Shown: one piece after another, positions 45,686 through 54,544 of the stretch | How positions within the stretch are numbered: position 1 is the stretch's first letter | Layout of the letters: the number at the start of each line of letters is the position of its first letter | NCBI GenBank assembly: GCA_963737545.1 | Contig: CAVTTH010000006.1 | Span: forward strand, 186,001-250,000 | DNA: 64,000 bases | Reading direction: 5' to 3' | Source of the DNA: CAVTTH01 sp963737545 | GTDB taxonomy: Bacteria > Verrucomicrobiota > Verrucomicrobiia > Chthoniobacterales > UBA10450 | Position numbers and translations under genes: made by a program | Notes under the pieces: model-generated | Seen by the model: only the letters and a program-made list of their open reading frames with translations | Database searches by the model: none | What the model was told of the DNA's origin: nothing

Positions 45686-46942
45686 TCATATATATAGAGA
45701 GGGGGTTCGGACCTGTTCCTTCCCATGGCTCAGGTTGGTGGAAGACCCGACCAACCGCCGCGTCTCGCGCATAATGGTCAAATCCTCGCGGGTGGCGATT
45801 ACAAGGATACGCGCGGTTGAAGCTGGCGTAGCGATGTCAGCGTCTGGGCGGCAATTTTCGTTAGCCGCTGCGTCCAGTTCCAGACCCAGGTAGTTAAGCT
45901 TTTCGCAAACCCGCTGGCGGATTTCTGGCGAGCGCTTCGCCCACACCCGGCGGTAAACACTAAAGCATCGATCCCGCCGAGAGTAGCCGCCATGGCCCCG
46001 ATCGTTTTCACGATGCGATGGACATAAACGTCAACTGCAAGTCTCGCGTCGGGATTGTGCGCGAACTTCCGACAGAAGTTGCCGCAGATCGGAAGATACG
46101 CCCGAAACCCCAAGTAAACCGGAGTTGTGGTTCAGAGCATTGTCGAGCTCTTCTACGTCCAGTCCCTTATGCCGTAAGAGGTAGATGAGTATACCCGGAT
46201 CGACTGTGCCGCTGCGCGTCGCCATCATCAGTCCTTCCAATGGCGTAAAGCCCATCGACGTATCAATGCACACGCCGTCACGGACCGCCGAGACCGACGC
46301 GCCGTTGCCCAGATGGGCAATAACGAGCCGCAGATCCCGTCGACCGATTCTCTTCGCCGCCTCGGCGCTGCAGTAAGAATGGCTCAGTCCGTGGAAGCCA
46401 TAACGGCGGATGCCCCATTCTCGTGTCCACTTTTGCGGCAGCGGATAGGTTCGGGCAGCCTCAGGCAACGTCGCATGAAAGGCAGTGTCGAATGCCGCTA
46501 CCTGTGGAACCTCTGGCAGAACACGCTCTACGGCGTTAATGCCGTCCAGGCTGGCTGGGTTGTGAAGCGGAGCCAGCTCTGCGAGTTCTTCGATGGTCCG
46601 CTTGACTTCGGTCGTGATAAGCACGGCAGAGGTGTAACGCTCGCCGCCATGCACCACGCGATGTCCTACAGCTCGCAGGTCTTCGGGACCTTGTAGAGCG
46701 GCTGATGATCCACGGAGCAAATCGTCGAGGATTCGAGCCACAGCATCAGTATGTTTTTCCAGCTCCAACTCCTCGCGGATTTCCGGCTGGTTTATTGCGC
46801 GAAAAACCAGTCGGGCTGGTTTTGTTAGCCAATCGATGCCACCGTCAGCCAGTAACACCTCGTCTTCTGCATCGAACAGGGTGAATTTGAGGCTGCTGGA
46901 GCCGGCGTTGCAAACGAGGATCTTAGTGGCTGTTTCTGGCAT
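45686..46942 (-). pseudogene. ackA: Acetate kinase, three single-base insertions near the 3' end
   Basis: The first 290 or so residues are an intact acetate kinase N-terminus and core: ILVCNAGSSSLKFTLFD, 'AVGHRVVHGGERY', 'VAAFDTAFHATLPEAARTYPLP', 'RRYGFHGLSHSYCSAEAAKR', 'VIAHLGNGASVSAVRDG', 'DTSMGFTPLEGLMMATRSGTVDPG'. After 'LRQLLSEVRA' the frame shifts; 'NPDARLAVDVYVHRIVKTIG' and 'GIDALVFTAG' are in a second frame and 'SPEIRQRVCEKLNYLGLELD' in a third, ending 'TREDLTIMRETRRLV'. Dropping one extra C, T and G (near 46075, 45955 and 45945) restores a normal protein. The enzyme would make ATP from acetyl-phosphate. As written the last quarter is lost. Confidence 0.85.
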
Positions 46943-47114
46943 CGCGGAGGTGGTTCCAAGTCAAAAGTAAAGACACGAGAGCCCTATCTGGCTCGTCGGA
47001 TCTTGCGAAGTTCGCTGCAATAATTGCTGTGACGGACCCCCTATTTGCCGCGAGAGCGGGCGATCGGTCATGCCACCGGCAAGTAATCTGTACGTCATAG
47101 AGTTGGTCTATCTT

Positions 47115-47150
47115 TTTCTCTCGCTTTCGGGCGGCGACATTTCAGGAACC
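47115..47150 (-). promoter_or_regulatory. Promoter-like element TGAAAT-N16-GAGAGAAA upstream of acetate kinase
   Basis: On the minus strand, GGTTCCTGAAAT ends at 47139, then 16 bases, then GAGAGAAA (47122-47115). The first half matches the phosphoketolase element well and the second half less so. The nearest gene downstream is ackA, 173 nt away. Confidence 0.5.
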
Positions 47151-47549
47151 ATGCAAACACGATCCGCTATGCAGACGTGATCGGCGTCCGGCATCCGGTA
47201 GGCCGCGTCCGCCTGCGCGATCTGCTGATCGAGCCGATTGGATGATGTTAGCATAACTGCAAGCGCCCCATCGCGCCCGCGCGTGCGCGATCGATACGCG
47301 TCGGGCGGGCTGATATGGGATTCAAATCAAATGCGTCAAATGAAGCATTTGAATCATTTGGCCCTTGTCCTCGGTGTGTCTGGATCTATCAGGCCCGCGC
47401 ATGGCTGCCCCGACAGGCGCCGTACCCAAGCTTTTACCAACACCGAACAATTGCGGAAAAGAAACTAAAGTGTTCCCGTTTATGTTCCCGTTCTATCTAT
47501 TCCTGTCCGAATTTGAGCCAATTCCTCATAGTATTTACGAGGCAAATTA
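47151..47549. other. Non-coding stretch between acetate kinase promoter and tRNA-Gly
   Basis: No convincing gene is seen on either strand. An 8-bp perfect inverted repeat (TCAAATGC at 47327-47334 and GCATTTGA at 47345-47352) sits in a run of CAAATG/CATTTG motifs that is markedly AT-rich against the surroundings. It could be a terminator-like hairpin or an operator; there is no T-run. This marks the left boundary of the fermentation island next to a tRNA gene. Confidence 0.4.
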
Positions 47550-47619
47550 GCGGGTGAGGGGAATCGAACCCCCGTGTCCAGCTTGGGAAGCTGGCGTTCT
47601 ACCATTGAACTACACCCGC
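47550..47619 (-). tRNA. tRNA-Gly (anticodon CCC)
   Basis: The minus strand folds as a cloverleaf: acceptor GCGGGTG with CACCCGC, D-arm GTTCAATGGTAGAAC, anticodon stem CCAGC/GCTGG with loop TTCCCAA (CCC at positions 34-36), and T-arm GGGGGTTCGATTCCCCT. The 3' CCA is not encoded. It lies at the edge of the metabolic island, a typical integration border, but no integrase or attachment repeat is visible. Confidence 0.95.
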
Positions 47620-47674
47620 GTGAGAATTTTCGATTGTCGATTGCTGATTTGCGATTTGCAAGCCGCGAACACAA

Positions 47675-48277
47675 TCACTGCCAAGAAACTACGTCGTCGT
47701 CGTACACGCCGTTTTGCTTGTCGCCGGCAGCGGCTGTCGTGGCCCCACTTTGATCTTTTCCAAGTGACCAGGCAATGATGCCAGTCTGTAAGTCAGGGGT
47801 CGCCCCAGCGTGTGCCGTGTACGGATTGGCAACTCTACCCTCGTAGTCGCCGTCGATCTCAATGAGGTATGGCATTCCCCACGGATCAAAATACTCGCCG
47901 GGCCTATCCCCAGTCCCACCAATCCCGCCTCGCGGATGGGCTGAATCTTTTACATCGGGTGGAGAAATGAAAACGATCTGTTTTGGATTGAGTGCTGCAG
48001 AGAGCCCCCGAAGCGCGTTAAGGAGGCTTGCATTGGGCGCTCCAGCGGTCCCGTAGATCGTATCGTTGGCTGCGCCAGTCGGCAGCGGATACTTCCCGTA
48101 CTCGGTGTAAAAGGCATTCACCGCGGTGACGATTTGGGTGAGGTCGTTTTTCGCCTGCGTTCTCTTTGCCTGATCCTGGACGCCGCGAAACACGGGAAAG
48201 AGCAATCCCATCAACACGACGATGATGGCGATGACGACGAGCAGCTCGATCAACGTGAACGCTTGCCGATTTTGCAT
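47675..48277 (-). CDS. Type II secretion/type IV pilus pseudopilin (GspG-like)
   Basis: 200 residues from the ATG at 48277 (MQNRQAFTLIELLVVIAIIV). The prepilin signature is clear: a short charged leader, cleavage before Phe in A|FTLIE with Glu at mature position 5, then a hydrophobic helix. The globular part has 'YTEYGKYPLP', 'YFDPWGMPYLIEIDGDYEG' and a C-terminal 'GVYDDDVVSW' resembling the calcium site of GspG. Proteins of this kind are numerous in Verrucomicrobia and often stand alone, as here. An upstream non-ATG extension of 14 codons is unlikely. Confidence 0.9.
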   Translation of the reverse strand: MQNRQAFTLIELLVVIAIIVVLMGLLFPVFRGVQDQAKRTQAKNDLTQIVTAVNAFYTEYGKYPLPTGAANDTIYGTAGAPNASLLNALRGLSAALNPKQIVFISPPDVKDSAHPRGGIGGTGDRPGEYFDPWGMPYLIEIDGDYEGRVANPYTAHAGATPDLQTGIIAWSLGKDQSGATTAAAGDKQNGVYDDDVVSWQ

Positions 48278-48400
48278 GGCAAGCGCAGTCTTAACACGAC
48301 CAGCGGTGGCGCGCAGCAAAACTCTCCGCCTAGTTTACGATATCGCCGGCGAATCGCAGCGCGCGATTGAAAACCCGAAAATGCAAGTCACACTTGCCGC

Positions 48401-50641
48401 GTGCAAAATCCGGGTGATTTCGATCGGGGCAGGCTAAATTCCTTTAAGGGTCTGCTGTTCGTCCTGTTTTTCATTTCGGGCTTTTGCGGCCTTCTTTACC
48501 AGGTGATCTGGACCCGGATGGCGTTCGCGTCCTTTGGAATTATCACTCCCGTCCTGTCGGTCGTCATTTCGGTATTCATGCTCGGCCTTGCTCTTGGCTC
48601 GTGGGCGGGCGGCCGATGGGTTGCGCGATTGAAGGCGATGACGGGAGGATCCGCCATCGTCCTCTACGGATGTGTGGAATTGATGATTGCGATTGGGGCG
48701 TTCGCCGTTCCCAAATTGTTTGCGCTCGGTGAGCAATTGTTGTTGACCAGCGGAGAGGCCGATTCCCTTCGTTACCTTGTCCTTTCGGCTCTTGTTCTCT
48801 TCTTTTCCATCCTGCCATGGTGCTTTTTCATGGGCGCGACGTTCCCGCTGATGATGGCGTTCATTCGCGAACGGGATTCGAAGAGTTCGCGAAGCTTCAG
48901 TTATTTGTACCTGGCCAATGTGTTGGGAGCGATGAGCGGAGCGATTTTGACCGGGCTGGTCTTAATAGAGCTCTTTGGGTTTCATAAGACCCTTCGCTTC
49001 GCCGCTGCCGGCAATCTCTTCATTGCTCTGATCAGTTTCTGGCTGGGATGGAAGCGCGGCGCGCTTGCTTCCGATCGAACGAAACGGGACGAACCGGCTG
49101 ACATTGGTTTCTCGCTGGCAGACCTGGGCGCACCACGTTGGATGATCAATGCGATTCTTTTCTCAACCGGCTTTAGCGCCATGGCTATGGAAGTAGTTTG
49201 GGCGCGCGCCTTCACGCCCGTTCTAAGGACGCAAGTCTACTCCTTTGCCCTAATCCTGTTCACGTATCTCGGGGCCACTTTTGCCGGTTCCCTTTGGTAT
49301 CGGCTTGATCTTCGCAAAGGCAGATCGCGATCGCTGGCGGACTTGATTTCATTGAGCGCGCTTGCCGCACTCATTCCGGTGCTGGTAAACGACCCGCGCG
49401 TTGTCAATTTGGTTTGGACGGGGATGATTGACATGCGAAGCGCGATGCTGATCCTGCTTAGCATCTGCCCACTCTGCGCGGCTCTCGGATACCTGACGCC
49501 GGCGTTGATCGACAAGTACTCCGGCGGACAGCCAGCCGCAGCCGGCCGGGCTTATGCGCTGAACGTGTTGGGGTGCATTCTCGGCCCCCTCTTCGCCTCC
49601 TACCTTTTATTGCCGTGGATGAACGAGGGCCATGCTCTCGCCATCCTGGCCGCGCCATTTTTCTTGTTCTACGTTTTGCTCTGCCAACGATTGCCGCTGA
49701 TGCGGCGAGTGATCTGGGGAACGGCTGCTCTTGCTGCTCTCGGCACGAGTCTGTTTGTTTCCCGGAACTTCGAGTCATTGCTCCTCAACGAAGAAAAGAA
49801 TATCACCATTCGCCGTGATTATGCAGCGTCGGTCATCTCTTACGGAGCAGGCTTCACGAGAAGATTACTCGTTAACGGCGTTGGCATGACCGTGCTCACG
49901 CCGGACACGAAGTTCATGTCGCATCTCCCGCTCGCGTTCCACAAGGGCAAACCGAAATCCGCGCTCGTCATTTGTTTCGGGATGGGGACGAGCTATCGCT
50001 CGGCTCTAAGCTGGAATGTCGATACGACGGTGGTGGAGCTGGTACCGAGCGTGACGAAAGCGTTTGGATTCTATCATGACGATGCCGCGCAGGTGCTGGC
50101 CAACCCGCTCGGACACATTGTCATCGATGACGGACGTCGCTACCTCAAACGCACCTCTGCCAAGTACGACGTGATTGTTATCGATCCACCGCCTCCCATC
50201 GAAGCTGCCGGATCCAGCCTTCTTTATTCCGACGAGTTCTATCAATTGATCAAACAACACTTGAATCCGGATGGAATTCTCCAGGCGTGGATTCCTCTCG
50301 CCGAACGTCCGGTGCAGGACGCGGTCGTGCGATCGTTGCAGGATTCATTTCCTTACGTCCGCTGCTTTGGTTCAATCAGGCATTACGGTCTTCATTTTCT
50401 TGCCTCGATGCAGCCGATCGAGGCGTTCAATTCCACCGAATTGATCATGCGCATGCCAGAAGCGGCCAGGAACGACTTGCTCGAGTGGGCTTCGACGATG
50501 TCGCCAGCGGCTTATCTTGGGGAGGCTGTCTGGGACGAACGTTTCATGCTCGAACTGCTCAACCCCGATCCATCGATTCGCATCACCGACGATCGACCAT
50601 TTAATGAATATTTTTTGATGCGCCGGCTAAGGTTTGACTGA
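48401..50641 (+). CDS. Membrane-fused spermidine synthase-like protein
   Basis: About 746 residues from a GTG at 48401; no ATG precedes the first membrane helix, so the start is uncertain by a few codons. The N-terminal half (about 15-455) has some 12 membrane segments beginning 'GLLFVLFFISGFCGLLYQVIW', the typical opening of fused membrane/polyamine-synthase proteins. The C-terminal half has a methyltransferase-like fold: 'ALVICFGMGTSYRSAL', then 'DDGRRYLKRTSAKYDVIVID' and 'PPPIEAAGSSLLYSDEFYQL'. The motif order fits the aminopropyltransferase family, but several binding residues differ from true SpeE, so polyamine synthesis is not certain. It is divergent from the pseudopilin. Confidence 0.8.
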   Translation: MQNPGDFDRGRLNSFKGLLFVLFFISGFCGLLYQVIWTRMAFASFGIITPVLSVVISVFMLGLALGSWAGGRWVARLKAMTGGSAIVLYGCVELMIAIGAFAVPKLFALGEQLLLTSGEADSLRYLVLSALVLFFSILPWCFFMGATFPLMMAFIRERDSKSSRSFSYLYLANVLGAMSGAILTGLVLIELFGFHKTLRFAAAGNLFIALISFWLGWKRGALASDRTKRDEPADIGFSLADLGAPRWMINAILFSTGFSAMAMEVVWARAFTPVLRTQVYSFALILFTYLGATFAGSLWYRLDLRKGRSRSLADLISLSALAALIPVLVNDPRVVNLVWTGMIDMRSAMLILLSICPLCAALGYLTPALIDKYSGGQPAAAGRAYALNVLGCILGPLFASYLLLPWMNEGHALAILAAPFFLFYVLLCQRLPLMRRVIWGTAALAALGTSLFVSRNFESLLLNEEKNITIRRDYAASVISYGAGFTRRLLVNGVGMTVLTPDTKFMSHLPLAFHKGKPKSALVICFGMGTSYRSALSWNVDTTVVELVPSVTKAFGFYHDDAAQVLANPLGHIVIDDGRRYLKRTSAKYDVIVIDPPPPIEAAGSSLLYSDEFYQLIKQHLNPDGILQAWIPLAERPVQDAVVRSLQDSFPYVRCFGSIRHYGLHFLASMQPIEAFNSTELIMRMPEAARNDLLEWASTMSPAAYLGEAVWDERFMLELLNPDPSIRITDDRPFNEYFLMRRLRFD

Positions 50642-50663
50642 CGCGGAGCTGTCCTGGTCGATC

Positions 50664-52046
50664 TTACCAGCGCCACTTCTGCATCTGCTCCGGGAACGGA
50701 CAGTGTGCGCAATCGGAATTGTCCCGCAGGCAAAAGTCTTCGTAGATCTGCAGCAGACCCTGCTGCTGGGCGACGGTTTTCATGAAAAGCGGCCGCCGCG
50801 TGTCGTTGCCAAAGAGTCGTGTCGCCGCGGTCTCGAGGCGGCGATTCGATAATTGTGCCGGCAGTTTCGCAAAGTCTGGCCAGACATCCCGGCTCTCCGC
50901 AAGAAAGAAGGGAAAGAGAACGTTGGCGAGAATATCGGCAATGCGGGCATCGCCGATTAACGCCATTTCTTTCGGAGATGCATCCGAAAGAAGGGTGTAG
51001 TGAAAATTCCAAAACGGATGCTGCAAGCCAAGGAAGAAATTTCGCGCGGCTGATCCTTCAGTCTTACCTAACGACTTGATGAAAGCGGGCCATTTCCGGA
51101 CGAGCGCGGCAAGCGCAGCCAGCCGACGCTGCGGATGATTGAGCGGTCGCGCTCCGCCGAGACGCCACAGTTTTGCCGGCAACACCAGCCGTTCCAAATC
51201 GTCGCGATGAGGCCACCATCGATCCCACAAAGTCCGGACGTAACCGCGCGTGGCCGTTTCGTAAACACCGAGATCGGGCGCTGAGAGAAAGCCAGCCACC
51301 CCGAAAATCAGGGCCTCGGCATCGTCGGATTCGCGACGCAGAAACTTCAGCGACAGCCGTTGCGCGAGAAGCGCAAACGGAAGCTTGTTCTGTTTGTAAC
51401 CAAGAGCCGTCGCTACTTCTTGAAAGAGCGCTTCGTCCCGGCCGTGACTTTCTGCCACGCGATGAAAATGCGCGGCTTTCCGCCGGAGGCGAAACCGGGC
51501 CGCGCCATCGAGAACGCTGCAAATTCTTTCCTCGGCCAGATCTTTGAGTGGCGCCTGACAACGACCGGGGCGCGCCAGCGGAACACTCGTGGCAAACGTC
51601 TCCTCAAGTGTGCTCGGGTCGACGCGCACCTGAACAACATTGCGGTTCGATTTTGTGCGGGAAAAGAATGCCCGTGTTCCGGCGTTCACGAAAACGTGCA
51701 GCACGGTGTCTTCGAACGCTGGATTGGTGGCATGGCCGTGTGTCTCCCAACTGCGATCGCTCAGATCAAATTCGATGCTTCCGCGGATGGCATCGCCGCC
51801 GTTCAAGCGAACCGCGGCTTCGCGAAAATCAGGACCCGATTCATGGTTCCACGTCCCAAATTGGACAATCTCAACTTCATCACCGGCGGTGGTCTGGAAG
51901 CGGCGGCCGAAATCGCCCGCGAACCAGCGTGCTTGCAGCTCAAGCTCGGTCGGAGAGCGGGCGGGCGGAAAAAGCGCTCGCTCACGGATGTGAATCCGCT
52001 GGCGAATCTGCGCGTAGCGCTCTGCAGATGAAGACACGTGCGCCAC
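50664..52046 (-). CDS. DUF2851 family protein
   Basis: About 460 residues. I prefer a GTG at 52046, which has GGAG 6 nt upstream; a TTG four codons earlier is also possible. Recognisable stretches are 'RWFAGDFGRRFQTTAGDEVE', 'GTWNHESGPDFREAAV' and a C-terminal cysteine cluster (CLRDNSDCAHCPFPEQ) that could bind a metal. The family is widespread in Bacteroidetes and Verrucomicrobia with no known function; acidic residues in 'GPDFREAAVRLNG' and 'GSIEFDLSD' resemble a nuclease-like arrangement, but this is speculative. It follows the DUF4126 gene closely and ends convergently with the membrane spermidine-synthase-like gene. Confidence 0.8.
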   Translation of the reverse strand: MAHVSSSAERYAQIRQRIHIRERALFPPARSPTELELQARWFAGDFGRRFQTTAGDEVEIVQFGTWNHESGPDFREAAVRLNGGDAIRGSIEFDLSDRSWETHGHATNPAFEDTVLHVFVNAGTRAFFSRTKSNRNVVQVRVDPSTLEETFATSVPLARPGRCQAPLKDLAEERICSVLDGAARFRLRRKAAHFHRVAESHGRDEALFQEVATALGYKQNKLPFALLAQRLSLKFLRRESDDAEALIFGVAGFLSAPDLGVYETATRGYVRTLWDRWWPHRDDLERLVLPAKLWRLGGARPLNHPQRRLAALAALVRKWPAFIKSLGKTEGSAARNFFLGLQHPFWNFHYTLLSDASPKEMALIGDARIADILANVLFPFFLAESRDVWPDFAKLPAQLSNRRLETAATRLFGNDTRRPLFMKTVAQQQGLLQIYEDFCLRDNSDCAHCPFPEQMQKWRW

Positions 52047-52067
52047 ACGCCACTCCAAAAGGATTCG

Positions 52068-53159
52068 TTAGGCGTTTCTGTCCGCGGTTGTAGCTGCCTC
52101 CGCCTCGGAGGTGGCGAATTTGGATTCCACAACCGGAACGACCGTTTCGACTACGGGTTCGCGCATCCGGTGCTGCAAGTATTCAACGATTTGTTCGACG
52201 GTGGAGGCGCGGGAACGATCGAAAAGGAAAAGATATTGCGAGCGTTTCCCCGGCGCGGAAAACATGCACAGATTCTCAGAAAGGAATTTCGGCTCCCGCG
52301 CAAAGGTCAAGCCATCCAGGTCGATTGTCTTGGCAAATCCGCGCCCGCCCTTGCGCGCGACGAAAACCAGTTTCCGCGGCTCTTCGTTAGTCGCGACGAG
52401 CGCGCCAAAAAGATTCGCGGGAATGCGTCGCCCGCGTGCACTCAAACAAGGCGCGGCCCAGGCGATCGTTTCCCCGAGCACGTTCTCGCGGGCGAAAATC
52501 GCGGCGAGCCGGGAAGGCAGAACAATCTGGAGCGAAGCCGCCGCACGGGAATCGGCCGGGCCGTTCAGCTTCTTAAACGCGAGCCAGATTTTTGCTTTCA
52601 TCGCCCGCAGGATTTTCGGCGCGAAGTAAATGAAGGTTGCGATCGCCAACGCAAAAACCACGAGCGCCCAGACCGGGTTGTAATGGATCAGCGCCAGGCC
52701 GCCCAGAACGGCGGCGTCTTCGCCGAGGCTGAGCGCGATGTTCGAGAACGGTTCCGGTGACGCATTGGCTGCAAGTCGCGTGGTGGATTTGGCTGTGTGG
52801 GTCATCAGGCTTGTGGTTCCCGCGAGCAAAGCGGCGATCACGGTCAGTGCCGGGCTGGAATGGCCGAGGACCTGGATGGCGAGCAAGGCGCCGCCGATGG
52901 GACGAATGACGGTATGAACAGCATCCCAGGCGGAATCGATCCACGGAATCTTGTCGGCAAAGAATTCGAGGAAATAAAGAACGCCGGCGACGGTGACGAT
53001 GACTGGGTTGCCGAGCACTTCGAGCGACTGATAGGCGGGCGAAAGAACGATCCAATGCTGATTAATCGCGAGTCCGGTGACGAAGACCGTGAGATAAAGA
53101 TTAATGCCGGCGAGGCAGGCGAGGCCCAGCGCGACGCCGAGCAAATTGAGCTCTTTCAC
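52068..53159 (-). CDS. DUF4126 family membrane protein
   Basis: About 363 residues from a GTG at 53159 (M/VKELNLLGVALGLACLAGI). The longer open frame would run into the serS start region and has no family match. Four to six hydrophobic segments occur in the first 200 residues ('YFLEFFADKIPWIDSAWDAV' lies between them), then a charged soluble domain of about 160 residues. The function is unknown. It is divergent from serS and probably transcribed with the DUF2851 gene. Confidence 0.8.
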   Translation of the reverse strand: MKELNLLGVALGLACLAGINLYLTVFVTGLAINQHWIVLSPAYQSLEVLGNPVIVTVAGVLYFLEFFADKIPWIDSAWDAVHTVIRPIGGALLAIQVLGHSSPALTVIAALLAGTTSLMTHTAKSTTRLAANASPEPFSNIALSLGEDAAVLGGLALIHYNPVWALVVFALAIATFIYFAPKILRAMKAKIWLAFKKLNGPADSRAAASLQIVLPSRLAAIFARENVLGETIAWAAPCLSARGRRIPANLFGALVATNEEPRKLVFVARKGGRGFAKTIDLDGLTFAREPKFLSENLCMFSAPGKRSQYLFLFDRSRASTVEQIVEYLQHRMREPVVETVVPVVESKFATSEAEAATTADRNA

Positions 53160-53262
53160 GGGGAAATTATGAGCGATTTGCGGGTCATGTCGAGCGAAGT
53201 CGAGACATCCCGTGCGAAGCGTTGGTTGCCGTCGAGGGCGGCGGCCTCTACAATCTCCGGCC

Positions 53263-54544
53263 ATGCTCGACATTCGACTGATTCGCGAACAGCCCGACTT
53301 CGTGAAAGAACGGCTGGCGACTCGCGGTGGCGATGACGTGGCGAGGATCGATGAAGTGCTGCGAGTCGGATGCCGAGCGTCGCAAAGCGGAGACGGCGCT
53401 GCAACAGCTCAATGCCGATCGCAAGCAGCTTGAGCAAAGAGATCGGTGGGAAACGCAGCCGCGGCGAAGCTCCGACAGAATTGGAGATGAACGTTCGCGA
53501 AATCGGCGATCAAGATTGCGCTCCTGAACGCGACAAACTGTCCGAGCGGACGAGCACCAGCAGAATTTGCTTCTTCGAAATTCCAAATCTTCCGCACGCG
53601 AATGTGCCGGTCGGAAAAGATGCGAGCGACAATCCGGTGGTGCGGAGCTGGGGCGAGAAGCCGGCGCTTGGCGGCGCGGTTTTGGATCATGTCGCGCTCG
53701 GGACGCGAAGTTGAAGCTCTTCGATCTCGAACGCGCTGCGAAACTGAGCGGGAGCGGGTTCATTTGTTTTACCGGGCAGGGCGCGAGACTGGAGCGCGCG
53801 CTGATTCAGTTCATGCTCGATCTGCACACACGCGAACATGGCTACCTCGAAATCAGTCCGCCATTTCTCGTCCGGCGCGATTGCATGATCGGCACGACGC
53901 AGTTGCCGAAGTTTGAGGCGGACATGTATGGCCTGGAAGAGAACCAGTTGTTTCTCGCGCCGACCGCGGAGGTGCCGGTGACAAATTTTCATCGCGAAGA
54001 AATCTTGAGCGCGACCGAGCTTCCGAAAAAGTTTGTCGCCTACACGCCCTGTTTCCGGCGCGAAGCGGGATCGGCCGGGCGGGAAACGCGCGGGATCATT
54101 CGCGTGCATCAGTTCGACAAGGTGGAGCTGGTGAAAATCACGACGCCGGAGAATTCCTATGCCGAACATGAAGTCGCTGACGGCAGACGCGGAGCGCGGT
54201 TTTGCAGATTGCTCGGCCTGCATTATCGCGTGATCGAACTTTGCACCGGTGATCTCGGTTTTGGCTCGGCCAAGACCTACGACATCGAGGTCTGGTCGCC
54301 AGGCCAGGATGCATATCTGGAAGTTTCGAGCTGCTCGAACTTCGAAGATTTTCAGGCGCGCCGGATGAATCTTCGCTTCAAGGATGCCGACGGGAAGAAT
54401 CGCTTTTGCCACACCCTGAACGGTTCGGGTCTGGCGTTGCCGCGGCTGTTCGCCGCGCTGATTGAAAGCGGCCAGCAGGCTGATGGTTCGATTCGGCTGC
54501 CGGAAAAGCTCCAGCCATATTTTGGAGCGGCGGAGATACGCTAG
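53263..54544 (+). pseudogene. serS: Seryl-tRNA synthetase, multiply frameshifted
   Basis: Starts MLDIRLIREQPDFVKERLATR, a normal SerRS N-terminus. The coiled-coil arm is then spread over several frames ('DAERRKAETALQQLNADRK', then 'TELEMNVREIGDQ', then 'IPNLPHANVPVGKDASDNPV'), needing about five indels before base 53600 and one more at about 53705. From 'KLFDLERAAKLSGSGFICF' on, the catalytic domain is in one frame with motif 2 (FRREAGSAGRETRGIIRVHQ) and motif 3 (ALPRLFAALIE) intact. A 12-residue patch after 'NSYAEHE' is also read out of frame and then restored. The enzyme is normally essential, so either another serS exists or the local sequence is in error. Confidence 0.85.

Noticed and set aside
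47238..47468. Possible 76-residue gene between acetate kinase and tRNA-Gly
   Set aside because: Low-complexity Arg/Pro-rich product, no ribosome-binding site and no partner; the region also contains AT-rich inverted repeats.
1777..52072. GTTAGGC/GCCTAAC copies as integron attC core sites (GTTRRRY/RYYYAAC)
   Set aside because: The heptamer matches the core consensus, but copies lie singly inside conserved housekeeping genes, without paired inner boxes, cassette-sized spacing or an integrase gene.
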